A stretch of 64,000 bases of DNA from JABDJX01 sp039942715 (GCA_039942715.1 JBDVBY010000004.1:124001-188000), one strand, 5' to 3'; shown: positions 35,936 through 46,441, counted from the first letter of the stretch. Numbers and translations are program-made. The notes: generated by a model not told the origin, from the letters alone.

Positions 35936-36783
35936 TAAGCTGCGTCCCACCCTTCGCGAATACACTTATACCCATCACGGTAATACGCCTCTGGACTTTC
36001 TGCAAAATCACGCCAAACCCGCGTTGCCGCTGCTAGTTCAGGCAAGCCGCGCCCAAAGGCCTCAATCGTTAACCACCGATCGTAACCCGATGCTTTGATC
36101 GCGCGAAACGTCTCGGCAAGCGGTGTATGCCCCCGCCCCGGAACGCCGCGATCATTTTCAGAAATGTGGACGTGCACAACCTCGCTCGCGTTGCGTGTAA
36201 ACGCATCAATCGGGTCTCGTTCTTCGATATTGGCGTGGAAGGTATCGTACATCGTCTTAATCGCCGGATGGTTCAGCGATTTGGTGTATCCGCACAGATC
36301 ATCCATTGTGTTTGCGAAATAGGATTCAAAGCGGTTGATCGCCTCCAAAGCCAAGACAACACCGTTGGCCTGCGCATGATCCCCCACCTTCGCGTGCACC
36401 TCGCGCGCGCGATCGAATTCAGCCTCGGTGGTGCCCGCACCGGTGAATTCACCCAAAACCTGATGCAGCGGCCCACCAATCGCATCCGCTCCTAAAGCGG
36501 CAGTGCAATCAACGCACCACTTCAAGTATTCCACGCCCGCTTGCCGCACGGCAGGATCGTCGCTCAGCGGGTTCACATCCATTGATGGCACAATAGAAAT
36601 GCCCGTGCTTTCAAGCCCCAGCTCGCTCAGCATCTTGCCAACGGCCGCATAATCATCAGGCGTTCCGGCAAAAATCGGTATTTCGACCCCATCGTAACCA
36701 GTCTTCTTGATGTCAGCGAGAAGCGCTTTGTGCTGCTCCTCGACAGACGTTGTCCAAAGCAGCATACAGAACCCGATTTTCAC
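35935..36783 (-). CDS. Tagatose 3-epimerase-like TIM barrel
   Basis: 282 residues from GTG 36783 (KIGFCMLLWTTSVEEQ), chosen because GGGGAGG lies six bases upstream. The metal ligands Glu, Asp, His, Glu appear in ALEAINRFES, MYDTFHANIEE, HVHISENDRG and TIEAFGRG. The ENDRGVPGRGH loop is typical of D-tagatose/D-psicose 3-epimerases and hydroxypyruvate isomerase relatives. First gene of the leftward operon (epimerase, SDR, DhaKL, TIM barrel, Gfo). Confidence 0.88.
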   Translation of the reverse strand: MKIGFCMLLWTTSVEEQHKALLADIKKTGYDGVEIPIFAGTPDDYAAVGKMLSELGLESTGISIVPSMDVNPLSDDPAVRQAGVEYLKWCVDCTAALGADAIGGPLHQVLGEFTGAGTTEAEFDRAREVHAKVGDHAQANGVVLALEAINRFESYFANTMDDLCGYTKSLNHPAIKTMYDTFHANIEERDPIDAFTRNASEVVHVHISENDRGVPGRGHTPLAETFRAIKASGYDRWLTIEAFGRGLPELAAATRVWRDFAESPEAYYRDGYKCIREGWDAA

Positions 36784-36853
36784 GACGCACCTCCCCAATC
36801 ATCTACGCTCGCCTCAATGATACGTCGGAAATGAGGAATACCCAAAGCAATTT

Positions 36854-36869
36854 TGATGTGCGCACGTCA
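36854..36869. promoter_or_regulatory. Palindromic operator candidate in the divergent catabolic promoter
   Basis: TGATGTGCGCACGTCA, half-sites TGAtGTGC and GCACgTCA. It lies 70 bp from both divergent start codons (36783 and 36939), exactly midway. Same motif as 35185-35200; the half-sites TGATGT and ACGTCA also occur before the LacI gene at 47464. Confidence 0.55.
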
Positions 36870-36938
36870 GAAAAGAGAATACTTTTGCGCAGTCTTGTGT
36901 AAGCATGAGTCATCAGAGGGATTTTTGGGGAGGAGATC

Positions 36939-37982
36939 ATGGGGAACGATGCATATCCAAAGCTACACAATGCGATGTGGCCAGGGCTGGTTGGCAAAGG
37001 CGAAGAAGAGCCGCCGATAAGCCTTGATAGAATGCTGGATTTAACCGCTGTAGCTGAGGTTAACGGCGTCAAGTTTGATGGCGTCGATCTGTTTCTTGCC
37101 GATCCGCACACTTCTATTGATGCAGACGATGACGCGATAAAAGCATTGGCTGACAATGTTGGCGGGCGCGGTTTGATGATCGGTTCAGCAGTCGCACCTG
37201 TTTGGCCACCTGTGGGCGGCGGTTCTGCAATGGACGAAGGGGAAGGGCGCACCGCGTTTTTGACTGCCGTACGTCAGTCTTGCCGCATCATGGGGAAACT
37301 GCGCGATCTGGGTGTACGCGAAGGCGGTGTAATCCGCGTTGATACCGCCACGGACGTGGCCAGTTGGGCCGAAGACCCTGCCGGCAACACCGCCAAGATG
37401 GCCGAAACGATGAAACAAGCCTGCGACATTGCCGAGGGTCATGGCGAACGGCTCGCAGCCGAAGGCGAGATTTGCTGGGGCGGGATGCATAGCTGGAAAC
37501 ACATGGTCGAACTCTTGGAAGCCGTGGACCGCAAAGGCACCTTCGGCTTTCAAGCCGACATGGCGCACACAATGCTTTATGCGCTTGGCTACAACGCGCC
37601 CGAGCATCGCATTTTGCCGGAAGGTTATGATTGGTCAGATCCTTCCGAACTGGACGCGGCTTTGAAGACCGTTGCTGACGCATTGCGCCCTTGGACGATA
37701 GATTTCCACGTCGCCCAAAACGACGGCACAGTTCATGGCAGCGGCAGCCACGACAAAACCGGGCGTCACTGCATGGCAACGGACCCTAATGGCAAGCTTG
37801 ATGTCGTCAAACACTCTGGCCTGTGGCTGAACAATCCCGATGGCACGCCAACCAAAGCGGTGCGTCACATATGTTGGGACGGCTGCATGTTCCCCAACGC
37901 AGTTCTGGAAGACCAACAAACCTGGAACGACATTCTGGCGACGATGATCAAGGTCCGCGACGCCCATGGATGGGAGGCATAA
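36939..37982 (+). CDS. Sugar phosphate isomerase/epimerase-like TIM barrel, second copy
   Basis: 347-residue TIM barrel with GGAGGAGATC before the ATG. Candidate metal-binding segments are AEGEICWGG, QADMAHTM, FHVAQNDG and a late ICWDGC. It differs clearly from the barrel at 32261 and the epimerase at 35935, so three distinct members of the fold act in one locus. It precedes and is co-transcribed with the second Gfo/Idh/MocA gene (1-nt gap). Confidence 0.86.
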   Translation: MGNDAYPKLHNAMWPGLVGKGEEEPPISLDRMLDLTAVAEVNGVKFDGVDLFLADPHTSIDADDDAIKALADNVGGRGLMIGSAVAPVWPPVGGGSAMDEGEGRTAFLTAVRQSCRIMGKLRDLGVREGGVIRVDTATDVASWAEDPAGNTAKMAETMKQACDIAEGHGERLAAEGEICWGGMHSWKHMVELLEAVDRKGTFGFQADMAHTMLYALGYNAPEHRILPEGYDWSDPSELDAALKTVADALRPWTIDFHVAQNDGTVHGSGSHDKTGRHCMATDPNGKLDVVKHSGLWLNNPDGTPTKAVRHICWDGCMFPNAVLEDQQTWNDILATMIKVRDAHGWEA

Positions 37983-37983
37983 C

Positions 37984-39120
<1,137 letters not shown>

Positions 39121-39156
39121 CAACGCGTTGTAACCTCCCTGATGAACAACGCGACT

Positions 39157-39189
39157 GGCCCGTCCAACTGAAGAGTGGACGGGCCTTTT
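39157..39189 (+). terminator. Rho-independent terminator of the rightward TIM-Gfo operon
   Basis: GGCCCGTCCA and TGGACGGGCC form a perfect 10-bp stem around a 9-base loop, followed directly by TTTT. It lies 36 bp after the Gfo stop, between convergent genes. Confidence 0.9.
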
Positions 39190-39213
39190 AACAGGACCAG
39201 ACCTTACTGAATT

Positions 39214-39627
39214 CTACCGAAGCCCGTTCCACGGACTTTCACTTGCGACATCGACCAATTCATACCCTGCCTCGCCAACGCAAGGACCAAGGATCGCCAA
39301 TAACTTCGCATCCGCATCGCCGACGTTGAAGCTGGCGTGAACAACATCGGCTCCAATAAAGACAGAGTCTCCGGGGCCCAGAATGCGTTTCTCGCGATCC
39401 AGCCACTGTTCGACCTTACCTGAAATGACGTAAATCACCTCTTCCTGATCGGGATGTTTATGGAAATCATGCCCCTCACCGGGAATGATGTTCACTTCGA
39501 TCACAGTCAGGTCTTTTGCACCGGTCGCGGGCGGGCTGCTCATCCAACACAGCTTACCCCACTCAAGGTTTTCTGGCGCCGTCTCATCCGAGATCATAAA
39601 CCGCCCAAGATTTGCGCCAGTGGTCAT
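39214..39627 (-). CDS. Small cupin protein
   Basis: Single-domain beta-barrel protein of 137 residues. Cupin motif 1 is HDFHKHPDQEEVIYVISG (about 53-70) with two His and a Glu as likely metal ligands; motif 2 is GPGDSVFIGADVVHASFN. Sugar-isomerase or regulator-like roles are common, none is specific. Start overlaps the PfkB stop (ATGA). Last gene of the transporter operon. Confidence 0.87.
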   Translation of the reverse strand: MTTGANLGRFMISDETAPENLEWGKLCWMSSPPATGAKDLTVIEVNIIPGEGHDFHKHPDQEEVIYVISGKVEQWLDREKRILGPGDSVFIGADVVHASFNVGDADAKLLAILGPCVGEAGYELVDVASESPWNGLR

Positions 39628-40568
39628 GCTGACCGCCAGGCGGCCATAGCCGCTTCAGTTTGTGCGCGATCAATAATCCCTGCGTCTGATCCAAGACCTG
39701 ACGCCACAAGAGACGCAGACGCGGTCCCAAGATGCCCGGCCTCTAAAAGAGAGCGCCCGTCAGCAAGCCCGGCGATGAAACCTGCCGTATAGGCATCGCC
39801 GCACCCGGTCGTATCAACAACCTCAATGTCATAAACCGGCACATGCACCCGGCCATCGCCATCGGCAATCATCGACCCGTCTGCCCCCATGGTCAGCACG
39901 ACGCATTTCACGCCGCGGCTTTGGAAAAACTTGATATTGTCTTCAACACCGGTCACGCCAGATAGGATTTCAGCCTCTTCAATCGAAGGGACAAAATAAT
40001 CGATATGCGGCAAAAGCGGTTCGACAAAGGGCCAAGTATCAGGGCCAGCACCCACCAGATCCCAAGTTGTCACACACCCCGCTTCTTGCGCGGCCTGGAG
40101 CAAGGCCCGCGATGGTTCGCCGTCCATCTTCGCCAAAAGTCCAGTGCCACCAAGATGCATGAAGCGGCAATCTAGCACGTCGGCCAGAATATCATCAGAG
40201 ACGTCAAAGTGATCAGACGCCCCGCGCGCATGAAGGGCGGGACGTTCGCCATTGGAGCGAACATTCAGGATCGTGGCAGAGGTTTCAACACCCTCAACCT
40301 GACGCATAAGTCGGCAATCAATCCCGGCTTTGCCCAACTGACCCAGAACGAAATCAGCCTTTTCATCGCTTCCCACAGCTCCCACGGCCTGACACTTCAG
40401 ACCGAGTTTAGCCAGATCAACAACCGTTCCCCCGGCGGTGCCCGCCACGGTCAGTCGTATCTCGTCTATGAAATCAACATTGCCGCCATCCGGAATTTTC
40501 TGAACCGGCCGGCCCAGAATATCGAGGATATAAAGCCCAACAACCGAGACATCAAAACTGCGGCTCAT
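39624..40568 (-). CDS. PfkB-family carbohydrate kinase
   Basis: 314 residues from ATG 40568 (MSRSFDVSVVGLYILDILG), which overlaps the preceding stop as ATGA; the upstream frame runs through the membrane-protein gene. Ribokinase fold with AGGTVVDLAKLG near 44 and signature 2 as DTTGCGDAYTAGF near 252, where the usual GAGD Ala is Cys; the catalytic Asp is kept. Tightly coupled to the ABC transporter, so it probably phosphorylates the imported compound or its first product. Confidence 0.92.
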   Translation of the reverse strand: MSRSFDVSVVGLYILDILGRPVQKIPDGGNVDFIDEIRLTVAGTAGGTVVDLAKLGLKCQAVGAVGSDEKADFVLGQLGKAGIDCRLMRQVEGVETSATILNVRSNGERPALHARGASDHFDVSDDILADVLDCRFMHLGGTGLLAKMDGEPSRALLQAAQEAGCVTTWDLVGAGPDTWPFVEPLLPHIDYFVPSIEEAEILSGVTGVEDNIKFFQSRGVKCVVLTMGADGSMIADGDGRVHVPVYDIEVVDTTGCGDAYTAGFIAGLADGRSLLEAGHLGTASASLVASGLGSDAGIIDRAQTEAAMAAWRSA

Positions 40569-40852
40569 CTCAGTGTTTCCAGATAGCCAACATAGAGAAA
40601 CGCCGTGCCAATCCCCAACGCCGCCGCCACACCAAGGACGATCAGAACGATCAAGAACACGTTCCAAAGCTTTTTGATCGGCACGCCTTCGCGGCAGAAA
40701 GGCACGAGGTTGAACACCAGTGCGCCAAGCACCACGGTGACACAACCAATCGAGAAAAGCGTCATCGAAAAGGGCTGAAAGATCGCCAAGATCGACAGAA
40801 CGCACAAGCCTATGATGAGCCGTTCAAAGAGTTTTGCCTGAGCTGCTGTCAT
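40565..40852 (-). CDS. Small membrane protein co-translated with the ABC importer
   Basis: 95 residues, three predicted membrane segments (about 10-31, 33-51 and 63-90) separated by short basic loops (CREGVPIKK). No family recognised. It is bracketed by ATGA overlaps with the ATPase before and the PfkB kinase after, so it is translated with the transporter. Two-ATPase glycerol importers of rhizobia also carry a small membrane protein gene, which makes an accessory transporter subunit plausible; sequence similarity to that family was not evident. Confidence 0.75.
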   Translation of the reverse strand: MTAAQAKLFERLIIGLCVLSILAIFQPFSMTLFSIGCVTVVLGALVFNLVPFCREGVPIKKLWNVFLIVLIVLGVAAALGIGTAFLYVGYLETLR

Positions 40853-41943
40853 GTTGTCCTCAACACTTGTTCATCTTCGGTAAATACGTGGGTCATGCCC
40901 GGTGGAAAGCTCGTATGTACCTGATCACCTTCATTCACCGGCACGCGCCAATCAGTGACCAATCGCAAATTCTGGCTTCCATCGCTGAGGTGGATCAGGG
41001 TTTCCGCGCCCATCGGCTCGACCATATCAATCTTGGTCGACAGACCATCATCAGCAGACTCCTGACTGATCTCAAGGTTGCGCGGGCGAATGCCCAAAGT
41101 CACTTTCGTACCCGGCGACAATTCCTGAATGCGCGGGTCCACTTTGATGGTCATACTTTGACCGCCTTCAATGGCAAACTCGGCCACCCCATCGCCATTG
41201 GCTTCTTTCAATGTCGCGGGCACAAGGTTCATCTGAGGTGTGCCAATAAACCCAGCCACGAAAAGATTGGTCGGCCTTTGAAACACGTTGTGCGGAGTAT
41301 CGACCTGTTCAACACGACCATCGCGCATCACAGCAATGCGGTCGGCCATGGTCAACGCTTCTAACTGGTCATGCGTCACAATCACGGTCGGACGACTGAG
41401 GTCTTGCAGCACTTCTTTGATCTCACCGCGCATTTCTTCGCGCAATTGCACATCCAATCGCGACAGCGGCTCGTCAAACAGAAAACACATCGGATCGCGA
41501 ATGATCGAACGGCCCACAGCAACGCGTTGTTTTTCGCCTTCCGCCAATTGCCCCGGCGTGCGCCCCAAAATACCGCCAAGCTGCAAAGTGTCTGATGTCT
41601 TCTTAACGCGCTTTTCAATCTCATCCGCTGAATGCCCTTCGGCATGAAGTGGAAAGGCTAGGTTCTCGGCCACCGTCAAGCTGGGATAAAGCGCATAAAA
41701 CTGGAACGACATCGCCACGTTGCGATCACGAGGGGCGAGATCATTCACCCGCTTGCCCTGCAATATCACATCGCCTTCGGTCGCATATTCCAGCCCCGCA
41801 ACCATCCGCAACGTGGTCGTCTTCCCACAGCCCGACGGCCCCAAAAGACACAGAACTTCCCCGTCGCCCACATCAAAGTTGATCGTGTCAACGGCGGTAA
41901 GATCCCCAAAACGTTTGGTAAGGTTCTTAAGTTCAATCGTCAT
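40849..41943 (-). CDS. CUT1-type ABC importer ATPase B with degenerate signature
   Basis: 364 residues: nucleotide-binding domain (1-235) plus the TOBE/MalK-like regulatory domain. Walker A GPSGCGKTT, Q-loop FQFYALYP, Walker B CFLFDEPLSRLD and switch histidine in VTHDQLEAL are intact, but the signature is LAEGEKQR where LSGGQ-type is usual. The partner ATPase at 45317 has the opposite pattern. ATGA overlaps on both sides. Confidence 0.93.
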   Translation of the reverse strand: MTIELKNLTKRFGDLTAVDTINFDVGDGEVLCLLGPSGCGKTTTLRMVAGLEYATEGDVILQGKRVNDLAPRDRNVAMSFQFYALYPSLTVAENLAFPLHAEGHSADEIEKRVKKTSDTLQLGGILGRTPGQLAEGEKQRVAVGRSIIRDPMCFLFDEPLSRLDVQLREEMRGEIKEVLQDLSRPTVIVTHDQLEALTMADRIAVMRDGRVEQVDTPHNVFQRPTNLFVAGFIGTPQMNLVPATLKEANGDGVAEFAIEGGQSMTIKVDPRIQELSPGTKVTLGIRPRNLEISQESADDGLSTKIDMVEPMGAETLIHLSDGSQNLRLVTDWRVPVNEGDQVHTSFPPGMTHVFTEDEQVLRTT

Positions 41944-42809
41944 TTTTTCACCGTACCGAACGTCACACCGCGCAACAGTTGGTTTTGCAAAAGGAAGGTC
42001 ACAAAGAAGATCGGCAACAAGAACAGCGTCACAATCGCGGCCAACAGACCGTAATCCACGCCGACTTCACCGCCCAGCGTGCGCGCCATGGCCACCGGCA
42101 CGGTCCGCGTTTCAACGCCCGTCAAAAGCAGCGCAAACAGGAATTCGTTCCACGTCAGGATCAGACCAAACACGAACGTCGCAGCCAATCCGGCAAGAAC
42201 TTGCGGGATACAAAAGCGGAAGAATACGCGGCTTTCGCTCGCACCATCCATGCGCGCGGCATCTTCAATTTCCGGGTTCAATTCGTCAAAGAAGCTTTTT
42301 ACCAACCAGACCGAAAACGGAATGTTGAAGGCCGTGTAAAGCAGGATAATCCCCCAATAGCTGCCCGCCAATCCAGACAGACGGAACATCAAAAAGATCG
42401 GGATAATCACCACAATCGGCGGCATCATCCGGGTGGTCAGGATGATAAACAGATAGGTGTCATTGCCGCGCAAAGGATAGCGGCTGAACGCATAAGCCGC
42501 GAGCGTGCCTACGATCAAAGCAAGGCCGACAGAGGTGCCCGCAATAAAGATAGAGTTGAAGAAATACAGCGCCATATCAGTGGCTTGAGATGTATCGCTT
42601 GTGACGGACTGTCTGTAAAACACTGACCTAAAGTTGTCCAAAGTCGGTGTGAAAAACAGCTTTGGCGGGATCGCCAAGGCGTCGGTGCGTGTCTTAAAGG
42701 CGGTTAGAATAATCCACAACACAGGTGCAAAATAGATCATCCCAACGAAAGTTGTGAGCGCGGTGTACCCCCACCCGGCCTTACCAATTTCGCGGTATTT
42801 ACGAGCCAT
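41940..42809 (-). CDS. CUT1-type ABC importer permease (MalG-like)
   Basis: 289 residues, six membrane segments. The EAA loop is EIEDAARMDGASESRVFFRF (about 200), which couples to the ATPases. Overlaps both neighbours by ATGA or its equivalent. MalG-side subunit by order and by its short N-terminus. Confidence 0.93.
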   Translation of the reverse strand: MARKYREIGKAGWGYTALTTFVGMIYFAPVLWIILTAFKTRTDALAIPPKLFFTPTLDNFRSVFYRQSVTSDTSQATDMALYFFNSIFIAGTSVGLALIVGTLAAYAFSRYPLRGNDTYLFIILTTRMMPPIVVIIPIFLMFRLSGLAGSYWGIILLYTAFNIPFSVWLVKSFFDELNPEIEDAARMDGASESRVFFRFCIPQVLAGLAATFVFGLILTWNEFLFALLLTGVETRTVPVAMARTLGGEVGVDYGLLAAIVTLFLLPIFFVTFLLQNQLLRGVTFGTVKK

Positions 42810-43723
42810 CAGCCGACCTCCTCTGCGCGCCGGTTCACGCTATAAAGATACAGGTTCGTCAGCACGACCACGATGAACAAAACGATGTAGGCCAGCGCAG
42901 ATGATTGACTGGTTTTGAAGAATTGGAACGCCGTGCGATAGAGATAAACAGCGATGGTTTCGGTCGAACTGCCCGGCCCACCTTCGGTAATGATATAGAC
43001 GATATCAAACAGCTTGAATGTCTCAATCGTGCGAAACAAAACCGCCAGCAAAAGCAGACTCTTGATGTAAGGAAAGGTGATCGTCCAGAACCTTCGCCAA
43101 CTACTAGCGCGGTCAATTTCGGCAGCCTCGTATAGGTACTTTGGAACGCTGACCAGTCCCGCAAGAACCAAAAGCATCACAAAGGGCGACCACATCCAGG
43201 CATCTGCAATAACAATGCCAGCGATGGCACCTGCGGAAGAACCCAGCATCACAAATCGTTCCTCTGAGAGAAAATTCAACAGGTAGCTGACGATGCCAAA
43301 TGTTGGCTCATAAAACAGTTTGAAGAAAACGCCGACCGATACGAATGACAGCATCATCGGCGTTAGCACCAGCATCAGAACGATACGGCGCATCGGGAAT
43401 GCTTTGGCAAACAACAACGCCAGCAAAAAACCGACGATCAGTTGTAAGATAACCGACGACCCAACGATGATCGCGGTTGTCTGAAACCGTTCCCAAACTT
43501 TTTCATCTGTCAGCACGCGCTCGTAATTTGACAGACCGCGAAACGTCGGCACTTTCAAAGAGCTGGCTTTGTAGTTGAAAAAGCTAAGGCCAAAGGACCA
43601 CAGCAAAGGGAAGATGTTCATTACGAAAAGAATCGTGATGGCAGGCGCTACCAAAAGCGCACCTCGCCTTTTCGGATCGAACAACCAAGCGCCAAATCCG
43701 GTTCTTCCGTTTACGTCTGACAT
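42809..43723 (-). CDS. CUT1-type ABC importer permease (MalF-like)
   Basis: 304 residues, about six to seven membrane segments; EAA loop near YEAAEIDRASSWRRFWTITF (about 205). It follows the binding-protein gene after a strong hairpin and a 78-nt gap, and its stop overlaps the second permease start. Confidence 0.92.
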   Translation of the reverse strand: MSDVNGRTGFGAWLFDPKRRGALLVAPAITILFVMNIFPLLWSFGLSFFNYKASSLKVPTFRGLSNYERVLTDEKVWERFQTTAIIVGSSVILQLIVGFLLALLFAKAFPMRRIVLMLVLTPMMLSFVSVGVFFKLFYEPTFGIVSYLLNFLSEERFVMLGSSAGAIAGIVIADAWMWSPFVMLLVLAGLVSVPKYLYEAAEIDRASSWRRFWTITFPYIKSLLLLAVLFRTIETFKLFDIVYIITEGGPGSSTETIAVYLYRTAFQFFKTSQSSALAYIVLFIVVVLTNLYLYSVNRRAEEVG

Positions 43724-43763
43724 AAATATTTTGCCCCGTGGACCGATAGTATTGAGAGTGGGT

Positions 43764-43788
43764 GGAGCCCGGGCAATACCCGGGCTCC
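43764..43788. terminator. Intercistronic hairpin between binding protein and permease genes
   Basis: GGAGCCCGGG and CCCGGGCTCC form a perfect 10-bp GC-rich stem with a 5-base loop, 13 bp after the binding-protein stop. No T-run follows. Such hairpins typically protect the upstream mRNA and let less transcription through, raising binding protein over permease. Confidence 0.75.
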
Positions 43789-43801
43789 CATGGTCAAGTC
43801 A

Positions 43802-45262
43802 TCACTCGATGTAGCCGCCGTCTTCCAGCAATTCCTGCTGGAATTCTGCAACTGCATCCAGTGCTTCTTTCGCAGTGATCTGGCCAGTGATCGCCTTGTC
43901 GAATTCTTCCTGCTGCTGTGTCAGCATTTCGAAGAACTCTGGGATGTGCCAGACGTCTTTTTGCCAGTCGATCATCTCGACGTGCGCACGGTTCCATGGA
44001 CGCAGGTCGTTATATGTTGGATCAGCCATAACACTCATCCGACCTGCTTGGCCGCCGTTTTTCACAGCCTCCAACTGTGTTTCCGGGCTAAGCCACCACT
44101 TCACAACGTTCAGCGCTTCGTCGACAACTTCGTCGCTGTTCCACGTTGTCAGAACGAAGGGCTGACCACCGATGTTACCAGTGCGATCGATGGATCCATC
44201 TGCCTGACGTGACCCCGGTGCAGGACCGAAGGCGGACTTATCGCTGACAGTTGACGAACTTGGATCAAGCACAGGCTCGCCCAAACCAACCCAGTCGATG
44301 ATCGCGCCAACTTTACCTTGCATGTAAAGGTCTTGGATCACGAAGATGTCCATTTGACCTGTTTGCGCAACCGGTGGCATGTACTGCAAGTACGACAGAT
44401 ATTCATCAAACGCTTGAGCAGCTGCGTCAGAGTTTACGACACCTTCAGCCTGCGCTTCTGGAGCTTTGGATTCATCCCAGATATCGCCGCCTTGCTGCCA
44501 GACAAATGCGTTGACCTGCATAGTCGAGAAGTCATAGCCCTTGCCTGCTTGGAAGGCGATGCCATAGAAATCATCTTCCAAAACTTCGCCCGCAAGCATT
44601 TCGCCTTTGGCGCGCTGGAAGAACTCGCCAACCTGACCCCATTTGGTCCAATCGGTGTCCTGCCAATCCTCGTAAGAGCACGGCAAATTGGTGCCATACT
44701 TTTCCTGGAACGCAGCCATCTCGCCTTCGTCACAGAAGATGTCTTCGCGATAGAAAGTGACGTAGGTGTCCGGGAACTGCGGGAAACCGTAGTAATTGAC
44801 GCCCGGTGCTGGCACTTCGCCGATTTCTTCCAACTGCGCGCGGGTCACGTGCGGATAGGTGGAATATGCCGAGACCAACGCAGGGTGTAGATCCTGCATA
44901 ATCTCGATCAACTCGGGATCGGCATTAATCTTGTCGGTGAGGTTCAGGTAATACCCACCTTCAACAAACGCACCCAGCCATTGGCTGTCGGTCACGATCA
45001 TCTGATACTTTTGCTCACCCGATGTCAGCGATGCAGCGACGCGCTCGTAAAAGCTTGGCCATGGAATGAAATCCATTTCCAGCGTCGTCGTGCCCCCATT
45101 TGGCGACTGGTACGTTTGATCGAAATGCTCTTTCATGAACCGCGTTGGCGGCCAGTCAGGTGCAGCCATAGTGATTGTGATGTCCTGGGCGGCGACGGGT
45201 GCCGCCATAAGCCCTGCGGCAAGGGTCGTTGCCCCCATCAGGCCGCTTATCAAAGTACGCAT
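43802..45262 (-). CDS. CUT1-type ABC importer substrate-binding protein
   Basis: Extracellular solute-binding protein family 1, 486 residues. Signal peptide about 1-25 (ends APVAA), mature start QDITITMAAPDWPPTRF. Rich in Trp and Tyr, as in sugar or polyol binders (PWPSFYERV, DWQDTDWTKW). GGAGG before the ATG. Longer than most maltose-type binders, similar in size class to glycerol-type two-ATPase systems. Ligand unknown. Confidence 0.92.
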   Translation of the reverse strand: MRTLISGLMGATTLAAGLMAAPVAAQDITITMAAPDWPPTRFMKEHFDQTYQSPNGGTTTLEMDFIPWPSFYERVAASLTSGEQKYQMIVTDSQWLGAFVEGGYYLNLTDKINADPELIEIMQDLHPALVSAYSTYPHVTRAQLEEIGEVPAPGVNYYGFPQFPDTYVTFYREDIFCDEGEMAAFQEKYGTNLPCSYEDWQDTDWTKWGQVGEFFQRAKGEMLAGEVLEDDFYGIAFQAGKGYDFSTMQVNAFVWQQGGDIWDESKAPEAQAEGVVNSDAAAQAFDEYLSYLQYMPPVAQTGQMDIFVIQDLYMQGKVGAIIDWVGLGEPVLDPSSSTVSDKSAFGPAPGSRQADGSIDRTGNIGGQPFVLTTWNSDEVVDEALNVVKWWLSPETQLEAVKNGGQAGRMSVMADPTYNDLRPWNRAHVEMIDWQKDVWHIPEFFEMLTQQQEEFDKAITGQITAKEALDAVAEFQQELLEDGGYIE

Positions 45263-45316
45263 GTTGTTCCTCCACTATTGTTAATTCTGATTGTTCTTTT
45301 TTTATCTGCTCACCTA

Positions 45317-46411
45317 TTACGTCGCCTCCATTGCCCCGCTTAATCGTTGACCGCTGTTGCGATCAAAGAAATGTAAGTCTTTAGGGTTGAAAGCAATTTC
45401 CAATTCGTCACCGACCGAGTAACGGGCGGCAACCTCTTCGCGCAGCACCATTTTCATCTCGGCACCCTGCGCTGCCACATCAAAGATGGTGACATCCCCC
45501 AGTGGCTCTGTCAGATGGATTTTCGCACTAAACCGCGCGTTCGCACCCGGCATCGTTTCAGCCAAGGCGATGTCGTGCGGGCGCAAACCAATCGCTAGGT
45601 CTTTGCCACTTGGCACGCCATCTACCGGCAAAGGCGACTGCAAAAACGAGAACTGAATCTGGTCGCTACCAACGGCCGCCCCATCCAGAATGTTGATCGG
45701 CGGCGAGCCAACCATGCGCGCCACGTAAAGATCATCCGGAGTCGCGTAAAGATCGCGCGGCGTCCCGATGGCAACAACTTTGCCATCCTCAATCACACCC
45801 ACACGCTGCCCCATTGTCAGCGCTTCAAGCTGATCAGGCGTCGCATAAAGCATCGTCATCCCAAGCTCGCGATGCAGCCGCTTAAACTCGGCGCGCATCT
45901 CGTGGCGCAGCTTAGCGTCCAAATTGGTCAGCGGCTCATCAAGCAACAAAAGCTTCGGACGCCGCACAATCGCACGCCCAATCGCAACCCGCTGCTGCTC
46001 GCCACCAGACAAAGTTGTCGGCTTGCGTTTCAACGTATGAGACACCCGCAAAAGCTCTGCCACCTCGTTCACACGTGCATTCACTTCCTTGCTCGCCATC
46101 CCATCGCGATTAAGCGGATGTGCAAGATTGGCGTGCACCGTCAAATGGGGATAAAGTGCAAAAGTCTGAAAAATCATCGACATACCGCGATTTTGCACAG
46201 CCGCTTCGGTGACGTTCTTACCGTCAAACCAGACTTCGCCACCTTTAAGCTCTTCAAGCCCTGAAATAGCGCGCAGCGTAGTGGTCTTCCCCGAAGACGA
46301 CGGACCCAACAGACAGAAAAACTCGCCGTCTGCGACGTCAAAACTCATGTCTTGAAGCGCAACAACGCTGCCAAATTCACGGCGCAGATTTTTTACCTGA
46401 AGCTCAGACAC
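45317..46411 (-). CDS. CUT1-type ABC importer ATPase A lacking the switch histidine
   Basis: 364 residues, GTG start. Walker A GPSSSGKTT, Q-loop FQTFALYP, signature LSGGEQQR and Walker B LLLLDEPLTNLD are intact, but the H-loop reads YATPDQLEAL: the switch His is Pro (codon CCT, checked on the DNA). C-terminal TOBE domain present. First structural gene of the transporter operon after LacI (30 nt gap). Confidence 0.93.
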   Translation of the reverse strand: MSELQVKNLRREFGSVVALQDMSFDVADGEFFCLLGPSSSGKTTTLRAISGLEELKGGEVWFDGKNVTEAAVQNRGMSMIFQTFALYPHLTVHANLAHPLNRDGMASKEVNARVNEVAELLRVSHTLKRKPTTLSGGEQQRVAIGRAIVRRPKLLLLDEPLTNLDAKLRHEMRAEFKRLHRELGMTMLYATPDQLEALTMGQRVGVIEDGKVVAIGTPRDLYATPDDLYVARMVGSPPINILDGAAVGSDQIQFSFLQSPLPVDGVPSGKDLAIGLRPHDIALAETMPGANARFSAKIHLTEPLGDVTIFDVAAQGAEMKMVLREEVAARYSVGDELEIAFNPKDLHFFDRNSGQRLSGAMEAT

Positions 46412-46441
46412 AATAATGCGCCTCGTGTAGCCCTAGAAATC

